A stretch of DNA of 64,000 bases from Paragorgia papillata (lineage: Eukaryota > Cnidaria > Anthozoa > Scleralcyonacea > Coralliidae). The notes beneath the pieces were generated by a model, which was not told where the DNA came from, made no database searches, and was given only the letters and a program-made list of their open reading frames with translations. The position numbers and the translations under genes are program-made. Shown here one piece after another: positions 11,024 through 22,320 of this stretch (position 1 is the first letter of the stretch; each line of letters opens with the position of its first letter). The stretch spans positions 62,001-126,000 of the forward strand of contig JAWNZC010000337.1 of assembly GCA_035771165.1 (NCBI GenBank), written 5' to 3'.

Positions 11024-11244
11024 TCCACTTGTATTACAACATCTAAGTCATGTTTACCACTAAAAATTTAACACATATTTTACCAAAATCATTGTTGGGA
11101 AAAAATAATCGAGAAATGACGACGAACATGAAAAATGAGCCAGCAAAATACTGGTCAGTGGTATTGCTATGACCCTCACCCCCCTGAAAGTCAACGAAAT
11201 GCAACAGTGAAATTGAAATTGAAAGTTGTGGGAAAGAAAGTAAG
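11024..11244. promoter_or_regulatory. Candidate bidirectional promoter between SCOC and MBLAC1
   Basis: Only 221 bp separate the divergent start codons, so both 5' untranslated regions and core promoters must lie here or in upstream introns. No convincing TATA box in either orientation. Inferred from layout only. Confidence 0.55.
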
Positions 11245-11841
11245 ATGGTGGACTTAAAAAACTACGAGGTTTTTGTTCTGTTAGAAGGTTACTCTTATGA
11301 GGACAAGGATGGATTCTATCGGGCTAATGGTTCTTGTACGTTGATTAAAGGATCAAAAAGAATTATTGTTGATACTGGGAGTGCGCATGATAGAGAAAAA
11401 ATCATTAAAAGCCTTGACAATTATGGAATTAATCCATCTGATGTTGATTATGTTATATGCACCCATGGTCATTCTGATCATGTAGGAAACCTGAATTTAT
11501 TTCCAAATTCTAAGATCATTGTTGGCTTTGATGTGAGTCAAGGGGATCATTACTTTGATCATGATTTTAAAGGAGGAGAGATTTACAAGATTGATGATGA
11601 TGTGCAAGTGATCGCAACTCCTGGGCATACACATACTGATGTCAGTGTTGTGGTCAGAAATGTCAAGGATTATGGCACCGTGGTTGTATGTGGGGACCTG
11701 TTTGAATGTGAAGATGATGAGAAAGAGTGGAGAAATGTCAGTGAATGGGTGGAAAAACAAGAGGAAAATAGAGCAAAAATTATAAAAATAGCAGACTTCT
11801 TAATTCCAGGCCATGGTCCAATGTTTGCTGTGAAAAAGTAA
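11245..11841 (+). CDS. MBLAC1: MBLAC1-like metallo-beta-lactamase domain protein, complete, intronless
   Basis: A 198-residue metallo-beta-lactamase fold. Zinc ligands are visible in family order: THGHSDHVGN (His74, His76, Asp78, His79), TPGHTHTDVSVVV (His128), GDLFE (Asp151) and PGHGPMF (His190). The run DVSVVV...GTVVVCGDLFE...PGHGPMF matches animal MBLAC1 specifically rather than glyoxalase II or lactamases. Known MBLAC1 is a nuclease-type enzyme implicated in 3' processing of replication-dependent histone pre-mRNA; that role is transferred by homology. It is shorter than the human protein (266 aa), lacking an N-terminal extension. The start at 11245 is the first ATG; the protein begins directly before the first beta-strand (NYEVFVLLEG). 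Human MBLAC1 also has an intronless coding region, so the single exon is not odd. It is divergent from SCOC. Confidence 0.93.
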   Translation: MVDLKNYEVFVLLEGYSYEDKDGFYRANGSCTLIKGSKRIIVDTGSAHDREKIIKSLDNYGINPSDVDYVICTHGHSDHVGNLNLFPNSKIIVGFDVSQGDHYFDHDFKGGEIYKIDDDVQVIATPGHTHTDVSVVVRNVKDYGTVVVCGDLFECEDDEKEWRNVSEWVEKQEENRAKIIKIADFLIPGHGPMFAVKK

Positions 11842-12041
11842 TATTATACTGTAGTTACAGTGGGTTCAGGTTGCAACAGGTAATTAAGATGTTTCCAGGC
11901 AAAATGTCAGATATTGCTTGGCAGGACTTACTGTACAATGTTCTGTCTAAAAATAATATGCATTGCATGTGAATTTAATAAGAACTTGTAAGCCCCACCC
12001 AGCAACATCTGACATCTTGCTTAGAAACATCATCTAATTAA

Positions 12042-12149
12042 CCCTTTCACTCCCAACTTTCCGGGAGCTCTCTCATTGACGAGTAAAATCGTCTGGCATT
12101 AGACAGAGTAAAGTAATAAAGTACGGAAAATTCCATATTTGGGAAAGGG
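12042..12149. mobile_element. TTAA-flanked MITE, CCCTTTC family
   Basis: TTAA then CCCTTTCACTCCCAA; at the other end TTGGGAAAGGG then TTAA. The core GACGAGTAAAATCGTCTGGC plus attagacagagtaaa recurs at 31449-31580, 42082-42507, 55247-55350 and 60684-60752. The CCC-starting end and TTAA target are piggyBac-like. It supplies an AATAAA (12115-12120) downstream of MBLAC1. Confidence 0.8.
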
Positions 12150-12153
12150 TTAA

Positions 12154-13106
12154 TCAGTTGCAACTAACACAATAATTGTCGTTAAACACTCAACCTGAAT
12201 CCACTGTAATACACTAGGGATGGAGATGGAGAAAAGGTCCAAACTGATGTATTTCTTAACAGTTCAAAGGTTTAACACCATGCACAGCCATTTTTGGCTA
12301 CATTCCAGAACACTTGTCCACTCTCATGATCTTCGCTGTTAATTGGTCTTCAATTTACATAGTTCAATAGTGTCAAATTTATTTACCATAATAGGATTGC
12401 TTCACTCTTGAAAATTGCTTGTCCAAACATATAAATTTGCATGACTTTATCTTTTTACTTTGTTTCACTTGTTTTTAAAGAAATTTTGCCCTTACAGTAG
12501 TGTATTCTTACCTGCAAATGACAGCTGAAAAGTAGACACAACCTGACTCACATTTTTTAAATATTGTCACACTCATTTCTTCATTCTGAGGATTGAGTAG
12601 ATTATGAGCTCTCGAAAATGAGGTCAGCATTTAGCAAGAAGCTTATGAGTTGTTATTTTAATACACACTTTGGATGGACCTCCAAAAAATGCTGAAAAGT
12701 GCTGACCTTGATAAAATTTAGGTTGGTTATGTTGGTATGAATGTTTTTGCTCAATTTTGTTAAGCAATTTACAAAATTATGTCTAATGAAGATTTCTCAG
12801 CAGATTGCCTTGAATGTGAGTAAGAAGTAATACTGTAATAATAATAATAATTTTATAATTATAAACGATTATTGGATGAGGTTTTTGTGACAGATATCTG
12901 GAATAATCAAGGTCGAGGTACCGTATCTTTTTCTCTAAGATACTCATAGAAGAGTTCTTTTGCAACTTTGGTCGATCTTTTTGTGTTTTCAGAGACTTTG
13001 TCTTCAAGTAATTTTTTTATTTCTTCTACAGTCGAAGACAAAAATCAAGCAGTCATGTTGCTTTTGCTTGTGTGGAAAGCTACTGCTCATTAGGAAATCT
13101 CGCATT
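12154..13106. other. AT-rich intergenic sequence
   Basis: No gene supported. Short open frames at 12783-13007 (-) and 12960-13142 (+) lack domains or splice signals. Confidence 0.45.
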
Positions 13107-13110
13107 GCGG

Positions 13111-13149
13111 GTGCAACCTACAGATTATCCACTAATCTGTAGGTTGCAC
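13111..13149. repeat. Perfect 17-bp hairpin with 5-nt loop
   Basis: GTGCAACCTACAGATTA (13111-13127), loop tccac, then the exact reverse complement TAATCTGTAGGTTGCAC (13133-13149). Isolated and uncorrupted. Confidence 0.9.
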
Positions 13150-13451
13150 TGATTCCCATAATTAACTGTATGCACTTAGCCAATGAGACGACAGGAAGTG
13201 ACTACAATGTATAATAATACAGGTTAACTTCTTCAGAAAACTAAGATTCTCTGCTGTTTAATTAAATTGTAGTGGGAATGTTGAATTGCTGATATAGTAA
13301 TATCTTCCTGAAACATTTACAAATTGCTCAGGCCAACTACTAGTCAATCAACATTGCAATGTTGCATCTGAATAATTTGTTGAATGTATTGTTTTACTGA
13401 AATAAATAGCCTTTGTCCCACCTCTGATTGCATTGTAATTTAACATACTGT

Positions 13452-13944
13452 ACAAGGCTCAAAATAACAGCCGGTCACCGGTCAATGACCAGCCAAATTT
13501 TTAATGTGACCGGTCAAATTTGTATAACGCCAGTCATTTTGACTGGTCATATTACTTGCAACTAATTTTGTTACTTCCATTTGAAGGAACTTAAAATGAT
13601 TGTTTTGTGCTGTTGTAGACCTGTTTCATAATGTCTGATATATATTGTGAACTGCGCATGCATTTCCTTTTTATGACAAACTTTCATATCAGCACTAGCT
13701 TATATAGTATATATAGCGTAGAATAGACTTTACATGTGTTTTTTGTTGTGTTGTGTTTGTTTTTTGTTGGGGGTTTGTTTGGTTGTTTTTTTTTTGTTTT
13801 TTGTTGGGTTGGGTTTTTTTTGGGGGGGGGGGGGGGGGGGGTGTCGTGAAATTTGACCGGTCAAAAATCGCTTTTGACCGGTCACAATTGTAACTGACCA
13901 GTCATCATGACCGGCGTAACATGAAACGTTATTTTGAGCCCTGC
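13452..13944. mobile_element. MITE with AGGGCTCAAAATAAC ends and GACCGGTCA repeats
   Basis: Left end AAGGCTCAAAATAAC and right end (inverted) AGGGCTCAAAATAAC. The interior carries many copies of the palindromic motif tgACCGGTca. A short CTGTA direct repeat abuts both ends. hAT affiliation is suggested by the cagggct terminus, but no clean 8-bp duplication was found. Contains T- and G-homopolymer runs at 13785-13840. Confidence 0.7.
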
Positions 13945-14477
13945 TGTATAGTAGGTTGTTTTTTGAATGTACAACATATATACCTGTACAATATCTTGCC
14001 AACATATTTTGTACATATATAAATTACTAAACATGAAATTTTAACAAATAAATTATAATTTCTAAGTATAATTACCAGTTGGGTATCTCAGATTCAACTC
14101 TAGCATATGCAGTGCTGCTGGAAGCTGCATAAAATGTTTTTGTTCAGAAATCAACTTTTTTCCACCTCTGCCAGATAAGACGACTGATCAGGGGGAAGGC
14201 TCAGACCCCAAGGGCTCAGCTGGCCACAAGACTTTAATGAATTACTGATTGTTGTCATAATCAGAATAAGCAAGTGCAAGGCAGTTAGATAAGAAGCATG
14301 TCCATGATATCTTTTGTTTTGTGGCAATTTAGTTATTATTTTTGTCAAACTACCAGTGTATAATGATTGTAAAAAATTGACAACAAATGCCATCAATAAA
14401 TGCTACAGCCTGTGCAGATCAGCTGGCTCTCAGGCATCTTAACTTATATTCTGCCAGTTAGTTAGTCAACCTCGTAC
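13945..14477. other. Intergenic, no features
   Basis: Open frame 14151-14396 (-) has no recognisable domain. Nothing else supportable. Confidence 0.4.
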
Positions 14478-14479
14478 CC

Positions 14480-14794
14480 AGGGTCTTAGGAAGCAGCAGG
14501 TGTCCAGACACCCACACTTAATTCTGCACTGTGGGTGTCCTACATAAGGAGGACACCCACAATATTTTAGCAAATTTTAAACAAATTGGCATTTTGGAAA
14601 CTATCTGTAACTCTTCACAAATTGTTCAGTGTATTGTTCAATAATAAAAGTTGTTGTGAACTTGTGATGTTATCTTGTATGTTATATATATATAGTTATT
14701 AGTTACCTATTATATTCTCTGAAGGGTGTGGCCCTGTTTATGAGATGCAAGATGCAGGACACCCACAACTTTGAAAAGCTTCCAGAGCCCCTGG
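14480..14794. mobile_element. MITE containing GGACACCCAC palindromes
   Basis: Ends CCAGGGTCTTAGGAAGC and (inverted) CCAGGGGCTCTGGAAGC. Internal motifs gtgggtgtcc / ggacacccac occur several times. A fragment including ggctctggaagcagca and ggacacccaatattttagca is present inverted at about 56190-56295. Confidence 0.6.
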
Positions 14795-15090
14795 TTTGTG
14801 CAAATTGAGGTCAAATGCCTTTGATGCCATGAAACAGCCCTTTAGCACAGCTGTTGTTTTTGATAGGTTCTTAGGGATAACCCCTTTATGACAGAGGTCA
14901 TTTGCTCAACAAGATTCTCTCATATAATTATGTGCACAGCATTTCCTGAGAATTTTACCTCGCAAGGCTGCGAGACAGATATCCATTCAATTGTGTTTGA
15001 TATCAGAGAATCTTCCTGAGTAAACAGCCTTGTGAGGTGATTACTGGTACCTCAATCAGCTAAGAGCTCTTGTGTGCAGCAGGCTTTAGA

Positions 15091-15597
15091 ACAGTGATGG
15101 ATCCAGCTTGATCTGGTAGGGGGGATGCTACAGGGATGGATCTAGAATTTTTTTTAACCTTAGTCAAACCATTCCTAGGGGGGTCCAGGGGCATGCCCCC
15201 AAAAATTTTTTTGAAATTTGGACCTCTGAAATGGCATTTCCTGCATTCTGATGGTACTTTGAAGAAAGATTTAAAAGTTTTAAATCGTGTTTTCAATAGC
15301 GCATTTTATCAAACCTGGAAGGTGTCAAATAAATTTAGGGATAAAGTGGACGTTTTATTATACAAATACATTTAAAATTATAGAAAATAACGGGGGGAAA
15401 TCCAATAAATCGAATCTTAGATTCTTAGGTAGCTGCTACGTATGCACCCCCGACATATTCAAAATGGGATTTTGTTGAATATGAATTGGATGAGTTGAAT
15501 GAGTTGGGATTTTGGATAATTGAGTAATTGGCAGCCCTGTGCACCCCCTTGGCCAAGGACCAGGGGGGGTGCGCACCCCCCTGTAAATCCATCACTG
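15091..15597. mobile_element. MITE with CAGTGATGGAT termini
   Basis: Left CAGTGATGGATCCAGC and right (inverted) CAGTGATGGATTTACAGG. CTTT-starting flanks (ctttagaa / ctttgaag) may be a decayed 8-bp duplication. Interior includes the module ggggcatgccccc followed by ctgaaatggcatttcctgca, which also occurs at 17680-17780 (inverted), 24015-24095 and 61300-61380. Confidence 0.65.
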
Positions 15598-16408
15598 CTT
15601 TGAAGCCTATATTTTCCCTGGTGTAAGCATTTTAGCCACACTAAAATTGTAAATTGTTTAAAATTAGTAGATATATAAATTGTTACATAATAATTGCAAT
15701 TTACTTTCAAAGAGATGCCAACAAAAGGTGTGTCTTGGTATGAAATCTAGGCTTACATTCTGCTCACTTCTATTTATTCTGCAAGTCATAAAAAATTAAT
15801 AATAAAGAAAGCACGCTGCAAGCATTGACCATTAATGTATCAATTATATTATCAGGCAATTGATGTTGGAAGCGATCAAAAGTTCAAAATCATCTGAGAA
15901 TATAAAGTTTTAACGAAACAATTCCTATCAATTTTTTGCAATGAACCTTGTGTTTTGGTAAAGAATTACCACGGAAGTTTTGTTCCGCTTATAACAGTAT
16001 ACACCAAGTTTATAAATTAATAAAAATAATACAGAAACGCCACCGAAAGGTAGCCCGAGTAAATAGCAGCTGTTAGACAGTATAAATTGTTCATATGTAT
16101 TATTAAATGTTTCCTAAGAGTTCTTCGGTGGCTGTCTATTATATACACTACAGACCAGCTATGGTGAAAGTTGTCCTGGTGCACTAGAGATCAAGCAAGT
16201 GCACTAGACATCAATGCAAAAATTGTTGTAAAAATTTCCAAGCAAAATGTTATGGAAGTTGATCGGAAACGCATGACATTGATTTCGGTACACAGACTGC
16301 TACGAGCACATGTTAAAAGCATCATTTCACAATTGAAATAATAGATACAAGTCACTGGAATCTCTAATATTCACTTCGTGTAGTTCTCTTTAATTCTGTT
16401 GTATACCA
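15598..16408. other. Intergenic region downstream of the small membrane-protein gene
   Basis: AT-rich. No ORF with support. No AATAAA in the minus orientation is obvious close to the stop at 16409. Confidence 0.4.
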
Positions 16409-16633
16409 TTAACAACCAGACTTTCCTTGCACAATATTCTGTGCCGCCTTAAATGGAAGCTCCATACCTTTCCTCAAGAAATTTGACAGATCAACACAGG
16501 CGTTACAACACGCAGAGAACGGCGAGAATAGTGCATAGAAAATAGCAGCCACAATCCCCAAAGGCCACGCAAGAGCTAAAAATATTAAAATCCAAAGAAA
16601 ACTCCAAAACCATCCACAATTTGCCATTGCCAT
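16409..16633 (-). CDS. Small hydrophobic Cys-rich membrane protein (hypothetical)
   Basis: From the ATG at 16633 this encodes 74 residues: MAMANCGWFW, then a long hydrophobic stretch (about residues 7-37: SFLWILIFLALAWPLGIVAA and IFYALFSPF), then ACCNACVDLSNFLRKG, MELPFKAAQNIVQGKSGC and stop. The pattern of membrane segment, Cys-rich turn, amphipathic helix and terminal GKSxC looks constrained and resembles small uncharacterised animal proteins I recall, but I cannot name a family. The Cys cluster could be palmitoylated. An upstream in-frame ATG (16684) would add 17 residues; I prefer the later ones because MANCGW leads directly into the membrane segment. The next ATG (16627) is equally possible. 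A multi-exon gene with untranslated exons upstream is possible. Confidence 0.6.
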   Translation of the reverse strand: MAMANCGWFWSFLWILIFLALAWPLGIVAAIFYALFSPFSACCNACVDLSNFLRKGMELPFKAAQNIVQGKSGC

Positions 16634-16684
16634 ATTTTCTTTATGTCGACCAAAAGGGCCAAAGAGCTGAGCAGTAGTATTCAA

Positions 16685-17640
16685 TTAAAGCCAACGGAAG
16701 CCACCGAGAAATTGATTGTGGCTGTGGAAACATATACCGAAAGTGCAGGCCCAATAGGGGGGTTAACAACGCCGCCAACCCAGGAGAAAGAAACAGCAGT
16801 TCTGTTTATACAAAATTACTGTTCAGAAATAAAAGAAAAAACAAGCAGAATTTACCTTTATCAGTAACACTATTAGCCCTAAGCCCATGTTAATAATGTT
16901 GTATAGAAAATAATTAAATGGATGATAATTTGAATGCTATGGTCTGTCTGCTATGCACATGCGCGTTTAAGCAAAGGCATTTTATAGAAGAGAAAGAAAG
17001 CGAATTAACCCAGTAAACGTCTAACATTTCATAATTCTTACGATATTTTATAGAGATACGAAATCTAAAATGATAAAAATCTTACGGATTCGAATACATT
17101 CCAAATTGAGAATATCAGTGAAGATTACGCCTCCCACATTTGCCATACTAGCTGAGCGACAAGTGTATAAATCAAAAGGATAAATCATGTATTACCGGAA
17201 GCGTTAGGGTAAGTCCACGTTAATGGCTTTCCATAGAATCGCCTCTCATTGGCCGATCTGGTTAACGATTAATGTGCTTGGTTAAGGTTAGGTTTCCCAA
17301 CCCGTACCAACGATCCCTAATGTTCATCGTTGCTCCCGTTGTCCCGTCTCACGGTAGAGCGGCACCGTAAAAATCAGGTTTCCCTGTTTCGGTATAAATG
17401 TGTCCCACATCTAGAAGAAATTCAAGTAGGATACTGATTGGCTCAGATAACATTTCCGACGCTTCCAATGGCACTGCAAGCTGTAGTATGCCATTCTTTT
17501 ATCGTATTTTCGTCACTCAAAAGTCAACGGCGTCAATTCATAATCCCTGGCTGTGGCCCAGAAGCCAGTATGGAAAGAAAGCGATCGCCATGGCACATGT
17601 GCTGGTGCACAACTTGGAGCACAGAAATTTCCACACACTA
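16685..17640. other. Intergenic, presumptive upstream region of the small membrane-protein gene
   Basis: Open frames at 16643-16867 (+) and 17398-17646 (+) have no domain support. Nothing else recognised. Confidence 0.35.
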
Positions 17641-17675
17641 AAATAATGGGATATACTACCTAAAACGTGATTTAG

Positions 17676-17790
17676 ATTTTGCTCCAAGTGCTGGAAATGC
17701 CATTTCAGAGACCCTAAATTCAAAATATTTATGGGCGGGATATTTACAGGGGGGGTGTGTCCCCGGACCCCCTACAAATACGGTCATTAA
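17676..17790 (-). repeat. Dispersed module: ggaaatgccatttcagag and poly-G core (inverted copy)
   Basis: ctggaaatgccatttcagag followed by gggggggtgtgtccccggac is the inverse of the module at 15170-15260 and 24015-24095. Confidence 0.6.
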
Positions 17791-18210
17791 ATTAAATCTT
17801 AATGTGCACATGAGTGCTGTGCACAGAAATAGAACATTCCATACTGGCCCAGAAGGGTCACACTAAAAAAATGAATTGCTATAAATAGAACAGAATTGCT
17901 TACAAATGTAAAAAATGTTGCTGAAAATAATAAAGAGTTGCTGCAAAAAATAATAATAAGTTGCTGCAAATAATATTGCGTTATAATTACTGCAAATAAA
18001 AGAGTTGCTGCAAATAATAAATAGTTGTTGCAATTAATAATAAATAGTTGCTGCAAATAATAAAGTGTTGCTGCAAATAATAAAGTGTAGCTGCAAATAA
18101 AAGAGTTGCTGAAAATAATATAAAGAGTTGCTGCAAAAAATAATAATAAGTTGCTGCAAATAATAATAAGTTGCTCTAAAAATAATAATAAGTTGCTGCA
18201 AATAATATAG

Positions 18211-18352
18211 AGAATAATACATGGATGTGCGGAAACATGAAATTTATTTCGAGTGTTGACCAGGATATCCCACGAGTGAGCGAAGCGAACGAGTGACATA
18301 TCCTGTTCAACACACAAAATAAATTTCATATTTCCATGCATCCATGTATTGT
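18211..18352. mobile_element. Palindromic MITE inside satellite, copy 1
   Basis: aatacatggatgtg...cgagtgttgaccaggatat, an inner cccacgagtgagcgaagcga, then the inverse atatcctgttcaacac...catccatgtatt. Immediately flanked by satellite units on both sides. A solo relative lies at 45480-45592. Confidence 0.9.
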
Positions 18353-19870
18353 TGCTGCAAATAATAAAGAGTTGCTGCAAATAATAAAGAGTTGCTGCAA
18401 ATTTAAATAAAGAGTTGCTGCAAATAATAAAGAGTTGCTGCAAATAGCAATGAGTTGCTGCAAATAATGAGTTGTTGTAAATAATAAAGTGTTACTGCAA
18501 ATAATATAGTGTTGCTGCAAATAATAAATAGTTATGCAAATAATAACGTGTTGCTGCAAATAATAAATAGTTGCAAATAATAATGAATTGCTGCAAATAA
18601 TAAAGTGTTGCTGCAAACAAAAAAGTGTTGCTGCAAATAATAACTGAGTTGCTGCAAACAATAAATAGTTGCTGCAAATAATAAATAGTTGCTGCAAATA
18701 ATAAAGAGTTGCTGCAAATAACAATGAGTTGCTGCAAATAATAAAGTGTTGCTGCAAATAATAACTGAGTTGCTGCAAATAATAAATAGTTGCTGCAAAT
18801 AATAAATAGTTGCAAATAATAATGAATTGCTGCAAATAATAAAGTGTTGCTGCAAATAATAAAGTGTTGCTGCAAATAATAAAGTGTTGCTGCAAATAAT
18901 AACTGAGTTGCTGCAAACAATAAATAGTTGCTGCAAATAATAAATAGTTGCTGCAAATAATAAAGAGTTGCTGCAAATAACAATGAGTTGCTGCAAATAA
19001 TAAAGTGTTGCTGCAAATAATAACTGAGTTGCTGCAAATAATAAATAGTTGCTGCAAATAATAAAGAGTTGCTGCAAATAACAATGAGTTGCTGCAAATA
19101 ATAAAGTGTTGCTGCAAATAATAACTGAGTTGCTGCAAATAATAAATAGTTGCTGCAAATAATAAATAGTTGCTGCAAATAATAAATAGTTGCTGCAAAT
19201 AATAAAGAGTTGCTGCAAATAATAAAGAGTTGCTGCAAATAATAAAGAGTTGCTGCAAATAATAAAGAGTTGCTGCAAATAATAAAGAGTTGCTGCAAAT
19301 AACAATGAGTTGCTGCAAAAAAATATAAAGAGTTGCTGCAAATAATAAAGAGTTGCTGCAAATAACAATGAGTTGCTGCAAATAATAAAGTGTTGCTGTG
19401 TTGCTGCAAATAATAAAGTGTTGCTGCAAATAATAAATAGTTGCTGCAAATAATAAAGAGTTGTTGCAAATAATAATGAATTGCTGCAAATAATAAAGTG
19501 TTGCTGCAAATAATAAATAGTTGCTGCAAATAATAAAGTGTTGTTGCAAATAATAACTGAGTTGCTGCAAATAATAAATAGTTGTTGCAAATAATAAATA
19601 GTTGCTGCAAATAATAAAGGGTTCCTGCAAATAACAATGAGTTGCTGCAAATAATAAAGTGTTGCTGCAAATAATAAAGAGTTGCTGCAAATAACAATGA
19701 GTTGCTGCAAATAATAAAGTGTTGCTGTGTTGCTGCAAATAATAAAGTGTTGCTGCAAATAATAAAGAGTTGCTGCAAAAAATAATAATAAGTTGCTGCA
19801 AATAATAATAAGTTGCTGCAAATAATAATAAGTTGCTGTAAAAATAATAATAAGTTGCTGCAAATAATAT

Positions 19871-20013
19871 ATAGAGAATAATACATGGATGTGTGGAAAC
19901 ATGAAATTTATTTCGAGTGTTGACCAGGATATCCCACGAGTGAGTGAAGCAAACGAGTGACATATCCTGTTCAACACTCAAAATAAATTTCATATTTCCA
20001 AGCATCCATGTAT
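19871..20013. mobile_element. Palindromic MITE inside satellite, copy 2
   Basis: Same element as at 18211, with gtgagtgaagcaaacgagtg in the centre and aagcatccatgtattg at the right end; these variants are shared with copy 3. Confidence 0.9.
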
Positions 20014-22177
20014 TGTTGCTGCAAATAATAAATAGTTGCTGCAAATAATAAAGAGTTGCTGCAAATAATAAAGAGTTGCTGCAAATAATAAAGTGTTGCT
20101 GCAAATAATAAAGTGTTGTTGCAAATAATAACTGAGTTACTGCAAATAATGAATAGTTGTTGCAAATAATAAATAGTTGCTGCAAATAATAAAGGGTTGC
20201 TGCAAATAACAATGAGTTGCTGCAAATAATAAAGTGTTGCTGCAAATAATAAAGAGTTGCTGCAAATAACAATGAGTTGCTGCAAATAATAAAGAGTTGC
20301 TGCAAATAATAAAGAGTTGCTGCAAATAATAAAGTGTTGCTGCAAATAATAAAGTGTTGCTGCAAATAATAACTGAGTTACTGCAAATAATAAATAGTTG
20401 TTGTAAATAATAAATAGTTGCTGCAAATAATAAAGGGTTGCTGCAAATAACAATGAGTTGCTGCAAATAATAAAGTGTTGCTGCAAATAATAAAGAGTTG
20501 CTGCAAATAACAATGAGCCTGCAAATAATAAAGTGTTGCTGCAAATAATAAAGAGTTGCTGCAAATAATAATGAGTTGCTGCAAATAATAAAGTGTTGCT
20601 GCAAATAACAATGAGTTGCTGCAAATAATAAACTGTTGCTGCAAATAATAACTGAGTTGCTGCAAATAATAAATAGTTGCTGCAAATAATAAATAGTTAT
20701 GTAAATAATAAAGTGTTACTGCAAATAATATAGTGTTGCTGCAAATAATAAATAGTTGCAAATAATAATGAATTGCTGCAAATAATAAAGTGTTGCTGCA
20801 AACAAAAAAGTGTTGCTGCAAATAATAACTGAGTTGCTGCAAACAATAAATAGTTGCTGCAAATAATAAATAGTTGCTGCAAATAATAAAGAGTTGCTGC
20901 AAATAACAATGAGTTGCTGCAAATAATAAAGTGTTGCTGCAAATAATAACTGAGTTGCTGCAAATAATAAATAGTTGCTGCAAATAATAAATAGTTGCAA
21001 ATAATAATGAATTGCTGCAAATAATAAAGTGTTGCTGCAAATAATAAAGTGTTGCTGCAAATAATAACTGAGTTGCTGCAAACAATAAATAGTTGCTGCA
21101 AATAATAAATAGTTGCTGCAAATAATAAAGAGTTGCTGCAAATAACAATGAGTTGCTGCAAATAATAAAGTGTTGCTGCAAATAATAACTGAGTTGCTGC
21201 AAATAATAAATAGTTGCTGCAAATAATAAAGAGTTGCTGCAAATAACAATGAGTTGCTGCAAATAATAAAGTGTTGCTGCAAATAATAACTGAGTTGCTG
21301 CAAATAATAAATAGTTGCTGCAAATAATAAAGAGTTGCTGCAAATAACAATGAGTTGCTGCAAATAATAAAGTGTTGCTGCAAATAATAACTGAGTTGCT
21401 GCAAATAATAAATAGTTGCTGCAAATAATAAATAGTTGCTGCAAATAATAAATAGTTGCTGCAAATAATAAAGAGTTGCTGCAAATAATAAAGAGTTGCT
21501 GCAAATAATAAAGAGTTGCTGCAAATAATAAAGAGTTGCTGCAAATAATAAAGAGTTGCTGCAAATAACAATGAGTTGCTGCAAAAAAAAATAAAGAGTT
21601 GCTGCAAATAATAAAGAGTTGCTGCAAATAACAATGAGTTGCTGCAAATAATAAAGTGTTGCTGTGTTGCTGCAAATAATAAAGTGTTGCTGCAAATAAT
21701 AAATAGTTGCTGCAAATAATAAAGAGTTGTTGCAAATAATAATGAATTGCTGCAAATAATAAAGTGTTGCTGCAAATAATAAATAGTTGCTGCAAATAAT
21801 AAAGTGTTGTTGCAAATAATAACTGAGTTGCTGCAAATAAATAATAAATAGTTGTTGCAAATAATAAATAGTTGCTGCAAATAATAAAGGGTTCCTGCAA
21901 ATAACAATGAGTTGCTGCAAATAATAAAGTGTTGCTGCAAATAATAAAGAGTTGCTGCAAATAACAATGAGTTGCTGCAAATAATAAAGTGTTGCTGTGT
22001 TGCTGCAAATAATAAAGTGTTGCTGCAAATAATAAATAGTTGCTGCAAATAATAAAGTGTTGCTGCAAATAAAAGAGTTGCTGAAAATAATAAAGAGTTG
22101 CTGCAAAAAAAATAATAAGTTGCTGCAAATAATAATAAGTTGCTGTAAAAATAATAATAAGTTGCTGCAAATAATAT

Positions 22178-22320
22178 ATAGAGAATAATACATGGATGTG
22201 TGGAAACATGAAATTTATTTCGAGTGTTGACCAGGATATCCCACGAGTGAGTGAAGCAAACGAGTGACATATCCTGTTCAACACTCAAAATAAATTTCAT
22301 ATTTCCAAGCATCCATGTAT
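22178..22320. mobile_element. Palindromic MITE inside satellite, copy 3
   Basis: Matches copy 2 in all diagnostic variants and lies 2307 bp from it, so both were amplified together rather than inserted separately. Confidence 0.9.

Noticed and set aside
16643..16867. 74-codon plus-strand frame (MSTKRAKELSSSIQLKP...)
   Set aside because: Overlaps the start of the better-supported minus-strand membrane-protein gene; no domain, no splice context.
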